A stretch of 64,000 nucleotides of DNA from an uncultured Aquimarina sp. (GCA_947492105.1 CANLMN010000005.1:124001-188000); one strand, 5' to 3'. Counted from the stretch's first letter, positions 15,612 through 24,969 are shown. Notes: a model not told the origin generated them from the sequence alone. A program made the numbers and translations.

Positions 15612-17450
15612 TTAAAAAGGCCATATTAGAGGTACTAGAAACACAGTGATACAAAAAAACAGGAGTAAAAGTGGTGTACCGACCTTTACATAATCCATAA
15701 ACTGATATCCTCCTGCTGCCATTACCATAGCATTAGTTGTTGTTCCTACTGGTGTTAGGAATGCTGTCGAAGCGCTAATTGCTACGGTAATCATAAAGGG
15801 TTTGGGAGAAACCCCCAATGTTGTTGCAGCAATAATAGCAATAGGAGCCATGAGTACTGCCGTCGCAGAATTGTTAATTGTTTGACTAAAACCTGTTGTC
15901 AATACAAAAATACCTCCCAACAATACAACAGGATGAATACTCCCTAGATATCTAACCAAACTAGTTGCTGCCAACTCGGCTACCCCAGTTTTCTGTAAGG
16001 CAATACCCATTGGTATCATAGCTGCAATCATCACAACACTAACCCAACTGATCCCTTTGTAAGCCTTGGACATCGGCACGCAACCTGTGATTAAAATCAC
16101 CCCTGCACTGATAAGGGCTGCTATAGCGCTTGGTACTATTTTAAATATTAATAACACTACCATGAGCACTAACATCGCTAATGCGATATAAGATTTATAG
16201 GTAAGAGCATCTACCTCTTTTGCCATTTTTTCTGGACTACCTGAAATTACTAGGTCTTTGTAGGTATTCTGTAAGGCTTCTATGCGCTCCCACGGCCCTC
16301 TGATAACAAAAGCATCTCCTGCCTTTATAGCCACATTTTTATCCGATAGTGGTTTGTTATTACGTGAGGTTGCTAGCAGCTGAATCCCTAATTGTTCCAG
16401 ATACGCACCTATGGGTTGTGTCGTTCCCAAAAAGAAAGACTTTGGTGTAATAATCATCTCTGCCATACCTACTTCTTGATTAATGAATTCGTTTTTTAAT
16501 CCCTGATCCGACGGTTTCATGGGTATAATACCTAAGCTAAAGGCAAGAATCATTTTGTCCACATCTTCTGCGTTACCTTTGACTGTAATAATATCATGGT
16601 ATCGCAGTTCTGTATCTTGCGTTGGGAATTCGACAAAAGGTTTGGTTCTATTTAGGACATTGGGGTGCCGTCTACGTAGACGAATGATTGATACATTATA
16701 CTGGTCTTCGAACTGCCATTTTCCAATAGTCGTATTGATTAATGAGGACATAGATCGAATGCGAAGTCTGTAGATATCTTTATCAATACTATAGCTTTCG
16801 ATCCATTGGTGCATTTCTGAATCTATACTCACAGGTGTGTCCTCTGTGGTGTTCTTTGGTAAAATTCTATAACCAATGTATTTGAAATACAGAATAGCGA
16901 TAATCAGTAATGGAACACCAATCAATGCAAACTCAAAGAACGAAAATCCATCAAACCCATTTGCAACCAATACATTGCTCACAATGATATTTGGAGGAGT
17001 CCCTGTCAATGTCAATAATCCCCCTGTATTAGAACCAAATGCTATTGGAATTAGCAATTTTGAAGGCATGGTACCAATATTCCATGCTGCAGAAACGGTT
17101 ACTGGTAATAATGTTGCTACTGTACCCGTATTGCTTACAAAACCAGACAAAACACCTGCTCCCAAAATAACCAATACCGACAATTTTGATTTGCTATTAC
17201 CTGCCCACTGTACAAATTTTTGACCTGCTACTGCAGTCCACCCTGTCTGGGACAGCCCTTCTCCAATGATAAATAAGGATGCAATCATGATGACTGTTGG
17301 ATTACTAAAACCGCTGAGTGTTTCATTCAAATCCAAAATCCCTGTTAGAAAAAGACACAACATGGATAGTAATGCGACAATATCTGGAGTATATTTTCCC
17401 CAAATAAACAATCCGATGGTAATGCTCAAAATTATTAGGAGAAGTATCAT
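15612..17450 (-). CDS. SLC13-family permease with TrkA-C (RCK-C) domains
   Basis: A 612-residue membrane protein: N-terminal helices (about residues 1-195) with the SLC13/citrate transporter pattern NTGTVATLLPV and SNTGGLLTLTGTPPN, then a cytoplasmic insert (about 215-390) with two TrkA-C-like domains (LRYHDIITVKGNAEDVD; IKAGDAFVIRGP), then more helices with TINNSATAVLMAP and FLTPVGTTTNAMV. These paired sequence repeats are typical of divalent-anion/sodium symporters. The substrate (dicarboxylate, sulfate or similar) cannot be told. Position between Usp genes and pckA makes a C4-dicarboxylate attractive but unproven. Confidence 0.85.
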   Translation of the reverse strand: MILLLIILSITIGLFIWGKYTPDIVALLSMLCLFLTGILDLNETLSGFSNPTVIMIASLFIIGEGLSQTGWTAVAGQKFVQWAGNSKSKLSVLVILGAGVLSGFVSNTGTVATLLPVTVSAAWNIGTMPSKLLIPIAFGSNTGGLLTLTGTPPNIIVSNVLVANGFDGFSFFEFALIGVPLLIIAILYFKYIGYRILPKNTTEDTPVSIDSEMHQWIESYSIDKDIYRLRIRSMSSLINTTIGKWQFEDQYNVSIIRLRRRHPNVLNRTKPFVEFPTQDTELRYHDIITVKGNAEDVDKMILAFSLGIIPMKPSDQGLKNEFINQEVGMAEMIITPKSFFLGTTQPIGAYLEQLGIQLLATSRNNKPLSDKNVAIKAGDAFVIRGPWERIEALQNTYKDLVISGSPEKMAKEVDALTYKSYIALAMLVLMVVLLIFKIVPSAIAALISAGVILITGCVPMSKAYKGISWVSVVMIAAMIPMGIALQKTGVAELAATSLVRYLGSIHPVVLLGGIFVLTTGFSQTINNSATAVLMAPIAIIAATTLGVSPKPFMITVAISASTAFLTPVGTTTNAMVMAAGGYQFMDYVKVGTPLLLLFFCITVFLVPLIWPF

Positions 17451-17514
17451 ATATGTTAGTTCTAAATACTTTTAGTATTAATTAATGTGTCAAAATAATG
17501 TGCTTGATCTTTGC

Positions 17515-18312
17515 TCAATCCAATGCCAAAAGTGGTATTTGTGTATGTAATGTTAGTAGTTTTGTTAATCGTCCTTCAGAAGGTGTCAATTTTTTGGCGT
17601 GATTAGCGGGCAAAATAGTGACCATATCGATTCCATTTTCTTCCACAAAATCAAAAATTCCTTGTTCGATATCATTACTTTCTCTAAAAACGTGTCTCGA
17701 ATAAAAATTCTCTAAGTAATAGGAAACCGTATTTTCATTTTTTTCATCAACTTCACTATATCCATATGTACCATTACCACGTACTATGGTCAATACATAT
17801 ACTTTTGCTTTAAAATGTCTCGCCAGCAATAGCAATGTCAGTAAGACCGAAGGATCATCTATTTCTTCTTTGCCTAATACTAGGGCAATCTTGCGAACAC
17901 CTTTTTCTATGCCCGTTTCTGGCACGACTAATACAGGACAATCTGCCTCTACCACAAGCTCAGATGTATAAGAGAATACGCTGTCATCCTTTGGATCACA
18001 CCCCTTAGTCCCCATTATAATTAGGTCAACTTGCTGTCCTTTTTGTTCTTTTAGAATTGTGTCAATCAAAACATCCGAACTCATTTTGATCGATACCGAA
18101 TTGTTTTTTGCACATGGGAAATCAGCTTTGATTTCAGCAATTTTAGTCTCCAATTTTTCCTGAATAGTTGTTGTATCAGCAACATTACAGGAATGTATGG
18201 CTACAATTTCTGGCCGATAATCATTTGTGAATAATCCAAACGTAAATCGTAAGGCGTGATCTGAAGTTGATGATAGATCAATAGGAACGAGTATTTTATT
18301 AATAGCATTCAT
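17515..18312 (-). CDS. Universal stress protein, tandem domain
   Basis: A 265-residue UspA-type protein made of two domains. The first (residues 5-130) begins NKILVPIDLSSTSDHALRF and has the nucleotide-loop-like GTKGC.. and VLVVPETG; the second (about 140-265) is more degenerate. It lies 36 bases after another tandem Usp gene. Such pairs commonly belong to Fnr-type regulons in low oxygen; here a dyad lies before the first gene of the pair. Ligand unknown; whether it binds ATP is uncertain. Confidence 0.88.
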   Translation of the reverse strand: MNAINKILVPIDLSSTSDHALRFTFGLFTNDYRPEIVAIHSCNVADTTTIQEKLETKIAEIKADFPCAKNNSVSIKMSSDVLIDTILKEQKGQQVDLIIMGTKGCDPKDDSVFSYTSELVVEADCPVLVVPETGIEKGVRKIALVLGKEEIDDPSVLLTLLLLARHFKAKVYVLTIVRGNGTYGYSEVDEKNENTVSYYLENFYSRHVFRESNDIEQGIFDFVEENGIDMVTILPANHAKKLTPSEGRLTKLLTLHTQIPLLALD

Positions 18313-18348
18313 CGCAAGAGTATTTTTTTAAGGTTGAACTTCTTTTTT

Positions 18349-19182
18349 TTATATTTTAAAAGTGATTACAGGAAACTGAGAATGATTGACTACATGCTCA
18401 CCAATACTTCCCATAAAAAAGTGTGATAATCCTTTTCTTCCGTGTGTTGGAATACCAATAAGGCTAGCTTCAATAACCTTACAATAATCCATAATTCCTT
18501 CTTCGACACTGTAGGCATTAAAAATCTGTACTTCTGCAGAATATCTCTGATAGTCTCTCTCTATATGTTTAAAAAACTGGGTAATAAGTTGTTCTATTTC
18601 CACTGAATTTTTAAAATTTTCTGGAGTATTGATATACGCCAAATGCATTTTTACATCCAATGTCTTGAAAAAATCAACCGCCTGTTTGTATGAGTTTGCA
18701 TTCTCTGGATGAAAATCACAAACAAATACCGCTTTTTCAATTCTGAAACCTCTCATTTTACGCTTCACCACCATCACTGGAACTTCGGAATGACGTACTA
18801 CCTTTTGCGTATTGGAGCCTAAAAAATATTCTTCGATTCCCGTAGATCCATGAGACCCCATTACAATTAAATCTGCTGCTATTTCTTTGGCATAATCAGC
18901 AATTTCGTAGAGCACAGATGATTTCTTTACCACTACGTTCAATTTTATATCCTTTAGAAAAGGTTTGTCAATAAATTGATTGAATCGCATCTCTGTGAAT
19001 TTGATAAAAGGTATTGCATCTGCTGCCATCGTATTACTAGGCACTCCTAATAAATGATCGCCAAATCCTAGCGTATGAATTAGATGTATCTCGGCATCCT
19101 CACGCTTGGCAATATTAGCTGCCATATATAAAGCATTGTCGGCATATTCAGAAAAATCTACGGGAACTAAAATCGTCTTCAT
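18349..19182 (-). CDS. Universal stress protein, tandem domain
   Basis: A 277-residue protein with two Usp domains. The first has the start MKTILVPVDFSEYADNALYM and the ATP-binding-type loop GSHGSTGIEEYFLGSNTQ (about 127-145) followed by VPVMVVKR. The second ends GIPTHGRKGLSHFFMGSIGE and FPVITFKI. The G-x2-G-x9-G(S/T) loop is present in both halves. It is the first gene of the Usp-Usp-SLC13-pckA run; a dyad ATGACTTTTGTCAG is centred about 88 bases upstream. Confidence 0.92.
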   Translation of the reverse strand: MKTILVPVDFSEYADNALYMAANIAKREDAEIHLIHTLGFGDHLLGVPSNTMAADAIPFIKFTEMRFNQFIDKPFLKDIKLNVVVKKSSVLYEIADYAKEIAADLIVMGSHGSTGIEEYFLGSNTQKVVRHSEVPVMVVKRKMRGFRIEKAVFVCDFHPENANSYKQAVDFFKTLDVKMHLAYINTPENFKNSVEIEQLITQFFKHIERDYQRYSAEVQIFNAYSVEEGIMDYCKVIEASLIGIPTHGRKGLSHFFMGSIGEHVVNHSQFPVITFKI

Positions 19183-19263
19183 CTTGTTAGTTTTAGCGGT
19201 TCATGTATAAGTGTGTTCTTTGATAACTTTACTCAAAGTTAGCTCAGATTATCCAACTAAAAG

Positions 19264-19277
19264 ATGACTTTTGTCAG
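19264..19277. promoter_or_regulatory. Fnr/Crp-like dyad upstream of the Usp genes
   Basis: ATGACTTTTGTCAG lies 82 bases before the start codon at 19182. Only the last base departs from a full ATGAC-N4-GTCAT dyad. It could control the whole Usp, SLC13, pckA run. Confidence 0.55.
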
Positions 19278-19309
19278 CTTACCCACATATAATTTTTTAG
19301 CTATTTTAT

Positions 19310-19470
19310 GCCAAATTAGCTATGTAATATCGCATATCAACTTGTTCTTTTTCCATCTAAATACCTTGTTCCTATATTCCATAGCTAAGGCTACGCAATA
19401 AAATCACGCTATTTTTATATAAAAGAATAACAGTTTCGTTAACATGAATTTATATACCTAAAATTGGTAT
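19310..19470. repeat. Family B palindromic repeat, near-complete
   Basis: The left end GCCAAATTAGCTATGTAATA is inverted as ATATACCTAAAATTGGTAT at the right end. Landmarks CGCATATCAACTTGTTC and CATAGCTAAGGCTACG are present. An A element follows 2 bases later. Confidence 0.7.
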
Positions 19471-19472
19471 GA

Positions 19473-19574
19473 AACCATTTAAAAAATAATTACAGGCTAG
19501 TAATACCATTTATCCTTTGAATTTACTGGGATAAAATTTTCTTTTTTAGCCTACAATTACATTTTAACTGGTAT
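19473..19574. repeat. Family A repeat holding a partial family C
   Basis: A ends (ACCATTTAAAAAATAATTAC and ACATTTTAACTGGTAT) flank a left-half C fragment, TACCATTTATCCTTTGAATT to about 19545, in place of the A core. It is a third case of C lying inside another element. Confidence 0.65.
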
Positions 19575-19645
19575 GAGCTTCTTTTCTGAAAATATATTTC
19601 TGGACTTCTGGCACACCAAAACTGCATGCTCAATAAAACATGAAA

Positions 19646-19672
19646 AAGGCTAATTCTAATGAACTAGCCCAA
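19646..19672 (-). terminator. Terminator of the CBS-domain gene
   Basis: Read leftward, GGCTAGTTCATTAGAATTAG closes a hairpin (arms GGCTAgTTC and GAAtTAGCC, loop ATTA), then a run of five T. It lies 59 bases after the stop of the CBS gene. Confidence 0.6.
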
Positions 19673-19730
19673 AAAAATCGTGTATAATTTATAGCTGACT
19701 ATAAAGAAATAGTCTGTAATAATTCTTTAC

Positions 19731-20147
19731 TCAAAACTGCTCTAATAAATAATTTATCAAGTCTGTCGTAGTAACAATACCAACCAACTCATCATTATCT
19801 ACTACAGGAAGCGCATGAAATTCATGCTTCGCTAACATCTCTGCCACCTCCTTAATGGTCGCAGTTACAGATACTGAAAATACATTTTTGACCATCACTT
19901 GATCAATCGTGAATAGGCTATAGACAACTGTATCGATTTGTTTTTCGAGAACAGCATCTACAAAACTCACCCGTAATAGATCATTATAACTGAGCATTCC
20001 AATTACTTTGGCATTCTCTACTATCGGAATGTGACGAATTTTATGTTTTTTGAATAAGAATTCTGCTTTTTCTAAGCTATCAGCTATAGGATTTAACGTA
20101 ATGACATCCTTGGTCATTATTGTCGTAATAGGCATTCTTTTTTTCAT
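19731..20147 (-). CDS. CBS-domain-pair protein
   Basis: A 138-residue cytoplasmic protein that is nothing but two CBS motifs: residues 5-60 (PITTIMTKDVITLNPIADSL .. HIPIVENAKVIGMLSYNDLL) and 75-138 (QVMVKNVFSVSVTATIKEVA .. HALPVVDNDELVGIVTTTDL). Such stand-alone pairs usually bind adenosine nucleotides and sense energy state. A dyad ATGATAAAAGTCAT lies 57 bases upstream, so it probably belongs to the same Fnr-type regulon as the Usp genes. It has its own terminator. An internal Met at residue 5 is an alternative start. Confidence 0.92.
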   Translation of the reverse strand: MKKRMPITTIMTKDVITLNPIADSLEKAEFLFKKHKIRHIPIVENAKVIGMLSYNDLLRVSFVDAVLEKQIDTVVYSLFTIDQVMVKNVFSVSVTATIKEVAEMLAKHEFHALPVVDNDELVGIVTTTDLINYLLEQF

Positions 20148-20203
20148 AATCTCTAGGCTTTATTATCATGAGTCTAATGTACTTTACCTAGAACAAACTA
20201 AAG

Positions 20204-20217
20204 ATGATAAAAGTCAT
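20204..20217. promoter_or_regulatory. Fnr/Crp-like dyad upstream of the CBS gene
   Basis: ATGATAAAAGTCAT (reverse complement ATGACTTTTATCAT, identical to the site at 11895) lies 57 bases before the start codon at 20147. Confidence 0.55.
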
Positions 20218-20398
20218 TCCTTCGTTTTTTTTATGAGCTCATATTCAAAAAAAACAGCTACTGATTCTTGGTGATTTATCATTCTGGGTACACTTCAAAA
20301 TTGATGTGATCTGGAGATATCTTAACTATCTGAAGTAACATTATGGTTGACAAAGCACGAGAAATCAAAAAAAACAAGTTGTTTTTGAAAATACTTTC

Positions 20399-21742
20399 TC
20401 AAATCCAAGATTGCTGACCCGTACTCTCACATACGGAGTACCAGAATTCTCCTTCTATATCAATTTTCTTTCTTTGCCTAGTTGCCTCTGCGATGGGGAT
20501 ATGTACAAAATTGTTGTTGACCAAAGCAACAACAAATCGTGACTTACCAGACATCGCTCCATGAACTGCCAAATGAGCCAATCGTTTACAAAAAATACGA
20601 TCATTGGCATTGGCAGGAGCACTGCGGATAATATAACTAGGATCGATATACTTAATTGTCGTAGGAATGGTACGCTTATTAAAAAACTGGGTAATCTTTT
20701 CTTTTAACAACAACCCAATATCCTTATGTAACAGATTACCAGAAGCATCCTTTTCTCTGGTCTCCTGATCAAATAAATGCTGCCCTGCCCCTTCGGCTAC
20801 CACAATAACTGCGTGATTGCTTTTGGTTAATCTTTTTTGAAGCGCAGACAAAAATCCTTGTTCACCGTACAATTCGAATTCCATTTCTGGAATTAATGTA
20901 AAGTTGACCACAGGCATAGAAAGCGCAGCTGCTGCTGCTATAAATCCACTGTCTCGTCCCATAAGTTTTACAATACTAATTCCATTATATGCGCCAATTG
21001 CTTCGTTATGCGCATCTCTAATAATGGGAGTTGCGACATCAAAAGCAGTTTCAAAACCAAAAGACTTGTCGATCAAATTGATATCGTTGTCAATAGTCTT
21101 TGGAATTCCCACAACCACACAATCAAGTCCTCTATTTTCGATTTCGGCACCAATAGCGTCTGCACCTTTTAGTGTGCCATCACCACCAATAGTAAAGAGC
21201 ATATTGATCTTTCTTTCCTCCAGAGTATCCACCATTTTGGACACATCTTGTGCCCCTCTTGAGGATCCCAAAATGGTTCCCCCAAACTGATGAATATCCT
21301 TTACCTTATCCGGAGTTAGTGTAACAAAATCATGACCATTTTCTGGAATTACCCCTTCATATCCATAACGAATTCCTAGTACTTTGGATACACCATAGAA
21401 ATAGTAAAGCCCCATCACCACACCTTGGATAACATTATTCATCCCCGGACATAAGCCACCACAGGTTACAATAGCTGCTGTAACATTTTTACTGTCAAAA
21501 TAGAGTTTTTCTCTTGGGCCTGCCTTTTCTAGCATCAAGGGTTCTTTATGTTCTGACAAGGCTTTTTGTAGCAACTCCATAGAGGTACTTAAAAGTACTT
21601 TGTCATTATCTTTAACGAAATTAAAAACGCCATCTCCTTTTATCTTACTCAAGTTCAAAGGAGAGTCATACATTGGTTTTCCTAAGGATGTTATTTCAAA
21701 ATTTTTCATGTTTTCAAAAGAGGTATTTTCAGTGATTTTCAA
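20399..21742 (-). CDS. 6-phosphofructokinase, ATP-dependent type of the long bacterial/plant clade
   Basis: A 447-residue enzyme of glycolysis that phosphorylates fructose 6-phosphate. Key segments are GGLCPGMNNVIQG (near 95), GGDGTLKGADAIG (near 185), the catalytic PKTIDNDI (about 215), GRDSGFIA and VAEGAGQHLF. GGDGT, rather than GGDD, points to ATP as phosphoryl donor. It is longer than the E. coli enzyme (about 320) and resembles the plant/trypanosome-like group with an N-terminal extension. A DUF2490 gene lies 44 bases upstream on the same strand. Met12 (21709) is an alternative start. Confidence 0.88.
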   Translation of the reverse strand: MKITENTSFENMKNFEITSLGKPMYDSPLNLSKIKGDGVFNFVKDNDKVLLSTSMELLQKALSEHKEPLMLEKAGPREKLYFDSKNVTAAIVTCGGLCPGMNNVIQGVVMGLYYFYGVSKVLGIRYGYEGVIPENGHDFVTLTPDKVKDIHQFGGTILGSSRGAQDVSKMVDTLEERKINMLFTIGGDGTLKGADAIGAEIENRGLDCVVVGIPKTIDNDINLIDKSFGFETAFDVATPIIRDAHNEAIGAYNGISIVKLMGRDSGFIAAAAALSMPVVNFTLIPEMEFELYGEQGFLSALQKRLTKSNHAVIVVAEGAGQHLFDQETREKDASGNLLHKDIGLLLKEKITQFFNKRTIPTTIKYIDPSYIIRSAPANANDRIFCKRLAHLAVHGAMSGKSRFVVALVNNNFVHIPIAEATRQRKKIDIEGEFWYSVCESTGQQSWI

Positions 21743-21786
21743 TTCGGATTATAGGAGTATCAAATTACTATAAAAAATGATAAGAA

Positions 21787-22476
21787 CTATTTATTTTTTT
21801 TTGAAGTAAAATCTGTTTTAAATAATATTCCAATACGTATACGGTCGTAATGTACCCTAATAAAATGGTTTTTTAAGTACCCTAATTCGACTTTTATACA
21901 GTTAAACAATTTATAGCCTATCCCCATATGAAATCGATTTTGATTAAAAGTAGGTTCCTGTAAACTGATAAAAATTTCGTTAAAAACAGTCGTATAAAAA
22001 TGTTTGTTAACCGCCTGTACCCAACGGAGACGGTATCGAATTCTATGTTTGAGGTTGGTTTTATTATTTTTGTTGATCCAACGTGATTCCCATCGATACC
22101 TATGAGAGAGCGGAAGTCCATTTGGAGTAGGTTTCAAGTAAAATTCTTGATACAACCAATGTTGTGTAGTTCCTTCTTCATTTTCTAAAAAACCATCGGA
22201 ATCCAAAAACCCATAGCCAAAAGTTCCCTCGATATTTGATTTGATGGCATAGGTGATTCCTGTTCTAAGAAAACCAAGCTCGTACTGTTCAAAAAAATCA
22301 TAATCTCTAATAATTCCTACAACAGGAATACTCCATTTCTTTGCTATTTTATTAGATCCTGATACAATAACCCACGAACCAGCCACAACATCATTTCGAC
22401 TTTTTTGTGCCTGTAGCGTGAGCGCAAAGAGTACAAAACATAAAGTATGAATTAAGACACTAAAATATTTGGGCAT
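21787..22476 (-). CDS. DUF2490 outer-membrane barrel-like protein
   Basis: A 229-residue protein with a signal peptide (residues 1-23, LIHTLCFVLFALTLQAQ) and alternating hydrophobic strands such as TFGYGFLDSD, HRYRWESRWI, LKHRIRYRLRW and NRFHMGIGYKL, typical of the DUF2490 family of predicted outer-membrane beta-barrels. Function unknown. It lies 44 bases upstream of the phosphofructokinase gene and may share its transcript. Confidence 0.75.
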   Translation of the reverse strand: MPKYFSVLIHTLCFVLFALTLQAQKSRNDVVAGSWVIVSGSNKIAKKWSIPVVGIIRDYDFFEQYELGFLRTGITYAIKSNIEGTFGYGFLDSDGFLENEEGTTQHWLYQEFYLKPTPNGLPLSHRYRWESRWINKNNKTNLKHRIRYRLRWVQAVNKHFYTTVFNEIFISLQEPTFNQNRFHMGIGYKLFNCIKVELGYLKNHFIRVHYDRIRIGILFKTDFTSKKNK

Positions 22477-22688
22477 TTTTGATCTGTGTTAGATTATTCT
22501 TCTAAAAAGCATGCCTTGATATCACTCTGCTTTTCTTCTCACTATGCGCTATAAATTCTAATCTCACTGTAAATCGTACAGATATCTCCATAGCACCCCA
22601 CTTGACACATGACAAGAACAACGAACCATTAAAAATCAGCTTGTTTTGTTTCTAAGAAAATACTAAGCCAAAACAAAGGCTGAGAATC

Positions 22689-23459
22689 TCATATATTCCG
22701 TATTTCAAACACAATTGGGATAGAATACAGCACGGTAACTGGTTTTTTTCGCTGCATACCCGGAGTCATTATTGGAATCAACTTCACCACTCGTTCTGCT
22801 TCCTTTTCTAGCATAGGATGAGGGCCTCTAGTTCGAATATCTGTAACACATCCTTTTGTATCAATTTTGAAACTCACATGAATTCTATGAATACCGCTTA
22901 ACCCCAATTCTGCGCCTAATTTATCATTGAATTTCTTGTAAACCAATTTTCTTATTTTTTCGGTAGTACATAATCTTCTAGCTTTGTTCCCTACTTTTTT
23001 TTCACATCCAGGAAATAACGGTACATTTTCGATAACTATAAATGGAATGTTTTCAATTATTTCTTCATCCTCTACATCTCCAATATCCGATACCGCTACA
23101 AATTTTTCATCCGTTATGATTCGCTCATCTTGACTAGATTCTGTCGATGTAATAATAGCTTCTTCGATATCGGTAGTATTATCAACAATATCTAATACAT
23201 CTTCTATAGCAGGTGGCGGTGGAACACTACTTTGAATAACTGGAGGAGGTGGTACTTTTTCTACCATAGTTATTGGAACATCCGTTTCGGAATCATAGTC
23301 GCTATCAATCACTAACTCTTGTCTTGCAGTTGTGATTCTTTCATAGAATTTCCATTCTAATGCTTTGTAAGAAAAGAATAACATTATGATAAGACCTATT
23401 TGAAAATAAATCAGGCTATTCTTGCTTAAATCTATATTTGCATTCTTCTTAACCTCCAT
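22689..23459 (-). CDS. TonB-family energy transducer
   Basis: A 256-residue protein: short cytoplasmic start MEVKKNANIDLSKNS, one membrane helix (about 17-35), a Pro-rich periplasmic linker (VPPPPVIQSSVPPPP), and a C-terminal TonB domain (about 165-256) with HRIHVSFKIDTKGCVTDI and LYSIPIVFEI. The start at 23459 is preferred to the upstream ATG at 23483 because flavobacterial TonB proteins normally begin MEVKKN-like. It powers outer-membrane receptors through ExbBD, which is not in the window. An exact ATGAC-TTTT-GTCAT dyad lies 71 bases upstream. Confidence 0.88.
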   Translation of the reverse strand: MEVKKNANIDLSKNSLIYFQIGLIIMLFFSYKALEWKFYERITTARQELVIDSDYDSETDVPITMVEKVPPPPVIQSSVPPPPAIEDVLDIVDNTTDIEEAIITSTESSQDERIITDEKFVAVSDIGDVEDEEIIENIPFIVIENVPLFPGCEKKVGNKARRLCTTEKIRKLVYKKFNDKLGAELGLSGIHRIHVSFKIDTKGCVTDIRTRGPHPMLEKEAERVVKLIPIMTPGMQRKKPVTVLYSIPIVFEIRNI

Positions 23460-23529
23460 AATATCTTGTTTTAAAATAAACATCTACTATACTTGGATAC
23501 CAAGGTACTACTCAATTATAAGTAGAAAA

Positions 23530-23543
23530 ATGACTTTTGTCAT
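23530..23543. promoter_or_regulatory. Fnr/Crp-like dyad upstream of the TonB gene
   Basis: ATGACTTTTGTCAT has exact 5-base arms (ATGAC/GTCAT) and a 4-base spacer, the best match of the set. It lies 71 bases before the chosen start at 23459. Confidence 0.6.
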
Positions 23544-23716
23544 GTACAAATCACATTCTAGAACTTGTATTTAGAATTATTTTTTTTGTGAAAGAGAGGG
23601 AGATACACTCTAATAATCTTCAAACTATCATGAGTCTAAAAATAGTTGTCTAACACAACAATAGATAAAATGAATTTTTATTTAAATACCAATAAGAATA
23701 ATTGATGGCTTTTATT

Positions 23717-23724
23717 TATATTTG
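23717..23724 (+). promoter_or_regulatory. Possible -7 box of the oxyR-like gene
   Basis: TATATTTG fits the Bacteroidota TAnnTTTG -7 element and lies 14 bases before the ATG at 23739, implying a very short leader. No convincing TTTG -33 box at the expected spacing was found. Confidence 0.35.
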
Positions 23725-23738
23725 TTGAAAAACAAAGA

Positions 23739-24680
23739 ATGACTATAACACAATTGTATTATGTTCTGGCTGTAGCAGAACATAAGAACTTTACTAAAGC
23801 AGCCAAAAAAGTATTCGTTACGCAACCTACTCTGAGTATGCAAATTCAGAAACTTGAAGAAGAATTAAAGATAACGATCTTTGATCGGAGCAAAAAACCT
23901 ATAGCACTTACCGAAGTTGGCGCAAAACTGATTGATCAAGCACGTAATATTATTAGCGAAAGTGAACGGCTGCAAGATATAGTGGATCAGCAAAAAGGGT
24001 TTATTGGTGGAGAATTTCGTTTGGGTATGATCCCCACGGTGATGCCTACCTTGTTACCTATGTTTCTAAAGGGTTTTATCAAAAAATATCCTAAAGTAAA
24101 ATTAAAAATCGAAGAACTCCATACTGCTGCTATTATAGAAAAGCTTTTGGAAGGACATCTAGATGCTGCCATCGCTGCCACCCCGCTCTTAAATGATAAT
24201 ATCAAAAAGCGCGTACTCTATTACGAACCCTTTGTTGCTTACACCACAGAAAATCATCGCCTGAGTACCAAGAACAAGTTGAATGTTGAGGATTTGGATA
24301 TTAATGAAATGTTACTTCTAGAAGATGGGCATTGTTTTAGAGATGGAATTATTAATCTGTGCAAATCCAACCAAACTACTACACCTGATCAATTCCAATT
24401 GGCAAGTGGAAGTTTTGAAACCTTAGTAAAATTATCCAACGAAGGCTTAGGTATGACATTATTACCTTATCTACAAACCATTGAAATGAATGCAGCAGAA
24501 AAACAGCATCTACGTCATTTTAACGATCCTGTTCCAGCGAGAGAAATTAGTCTAATTTTTAACAAAAATGAACTCAAAGGTCATATAATAGAAGCCTTAC
24601 AAACGAGTATCGCTGGGATTATCAAAGGTGCTATTGCTTTTCAGGATGTGAACATCATTAGCCCTATTCCTTCTAAATAA
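23739..24680 (+). CDS. LysR-family regulator, OxyR type
   Basis: A 313-residue regulator. The N-terminal helix-turn-helix (residues 1-60, MTITQLYYVLAVAEHKNFTK then TQPTLSMQIQKLEEEL) is followed by a periplasmic-binding-protein-like sensor (about 92-300). The LAVAEHKNFTKAA start, the GxIPT (LGMIPTVMPTLLP) motif and LLLEDGHCFRDGII place it with the OxyR group: Cys205 region (GHCFRD) corresponds to the peroxide-sensing cysteine of E. coli OxyR (GHCLRD); a second cysteine (NLCKSN) follows nine residues on, also as in OxyR. A catalase-peroxidase gene occurs 24 kb away and is a likely target. Confidence 0.88.
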   Translation: MTITQLYYVLAVAEHKNFTKAAKKVFVTQPTLSMQIQKLEEELKITIFDRSKKPIALTEVGAKLIDQARNIISESERLQDIVDQQKGFIGGEFRLGMIPTVMPTLLPMFLKGFIKKYPKVKLKIEELHTAAIIEKLLEGHLDAAIAATPLLNDNIKKRVLYYEPFVAYTTENHRLSTKNKLNVEDLDINEMLLLEDGHCFRDGIINLCKSNQTTTPDQFQLASGSFETLVKLSNEGLGMTLLPYLQTIEMNAAEKQHLRHFNDPVPAREISLIFNKNELKGHIIEALQTSIAGIIKGAIAFQDVNIISPIPSK

Positions 24681-24834
24681 CCTATACTAAAATCAAAATC
24701 TATCAGATTATATCATTTTTATCGCACCTAGTGCCAGAGCTATAGGTTGTTCACATACTCCCAACACTTTTTTTGTACAAAAACACTTTCATGACGTACT
24801 AATGCTAACTCAAAACTCATAAATCCCTATCATA

Positions 24835-24969
24835 GAATCTTTAAAATATTTTTCGTTAGTCTAAACTATAAAATTTAAATATAAGTAGTAACTATGGATT
24901 AATTTTCTAGTACAAAACATGGTAGAAAAGAAGTGAATTAATAGCCTGTAATTATTGTTTGAAGGCTAT
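24835..24969. repeat. Family A repeat, degenerate
   Basis: Recognisable parts are TTTTTCGTTAGTCTAAACTA and AGCCTGTAATTATTGTTTGA with a closing GGCTAT. The core hairpin is largely lost. It occupies the spacer between the oxyR-like gene and the terminator at 25004. Confidence 0.5.
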
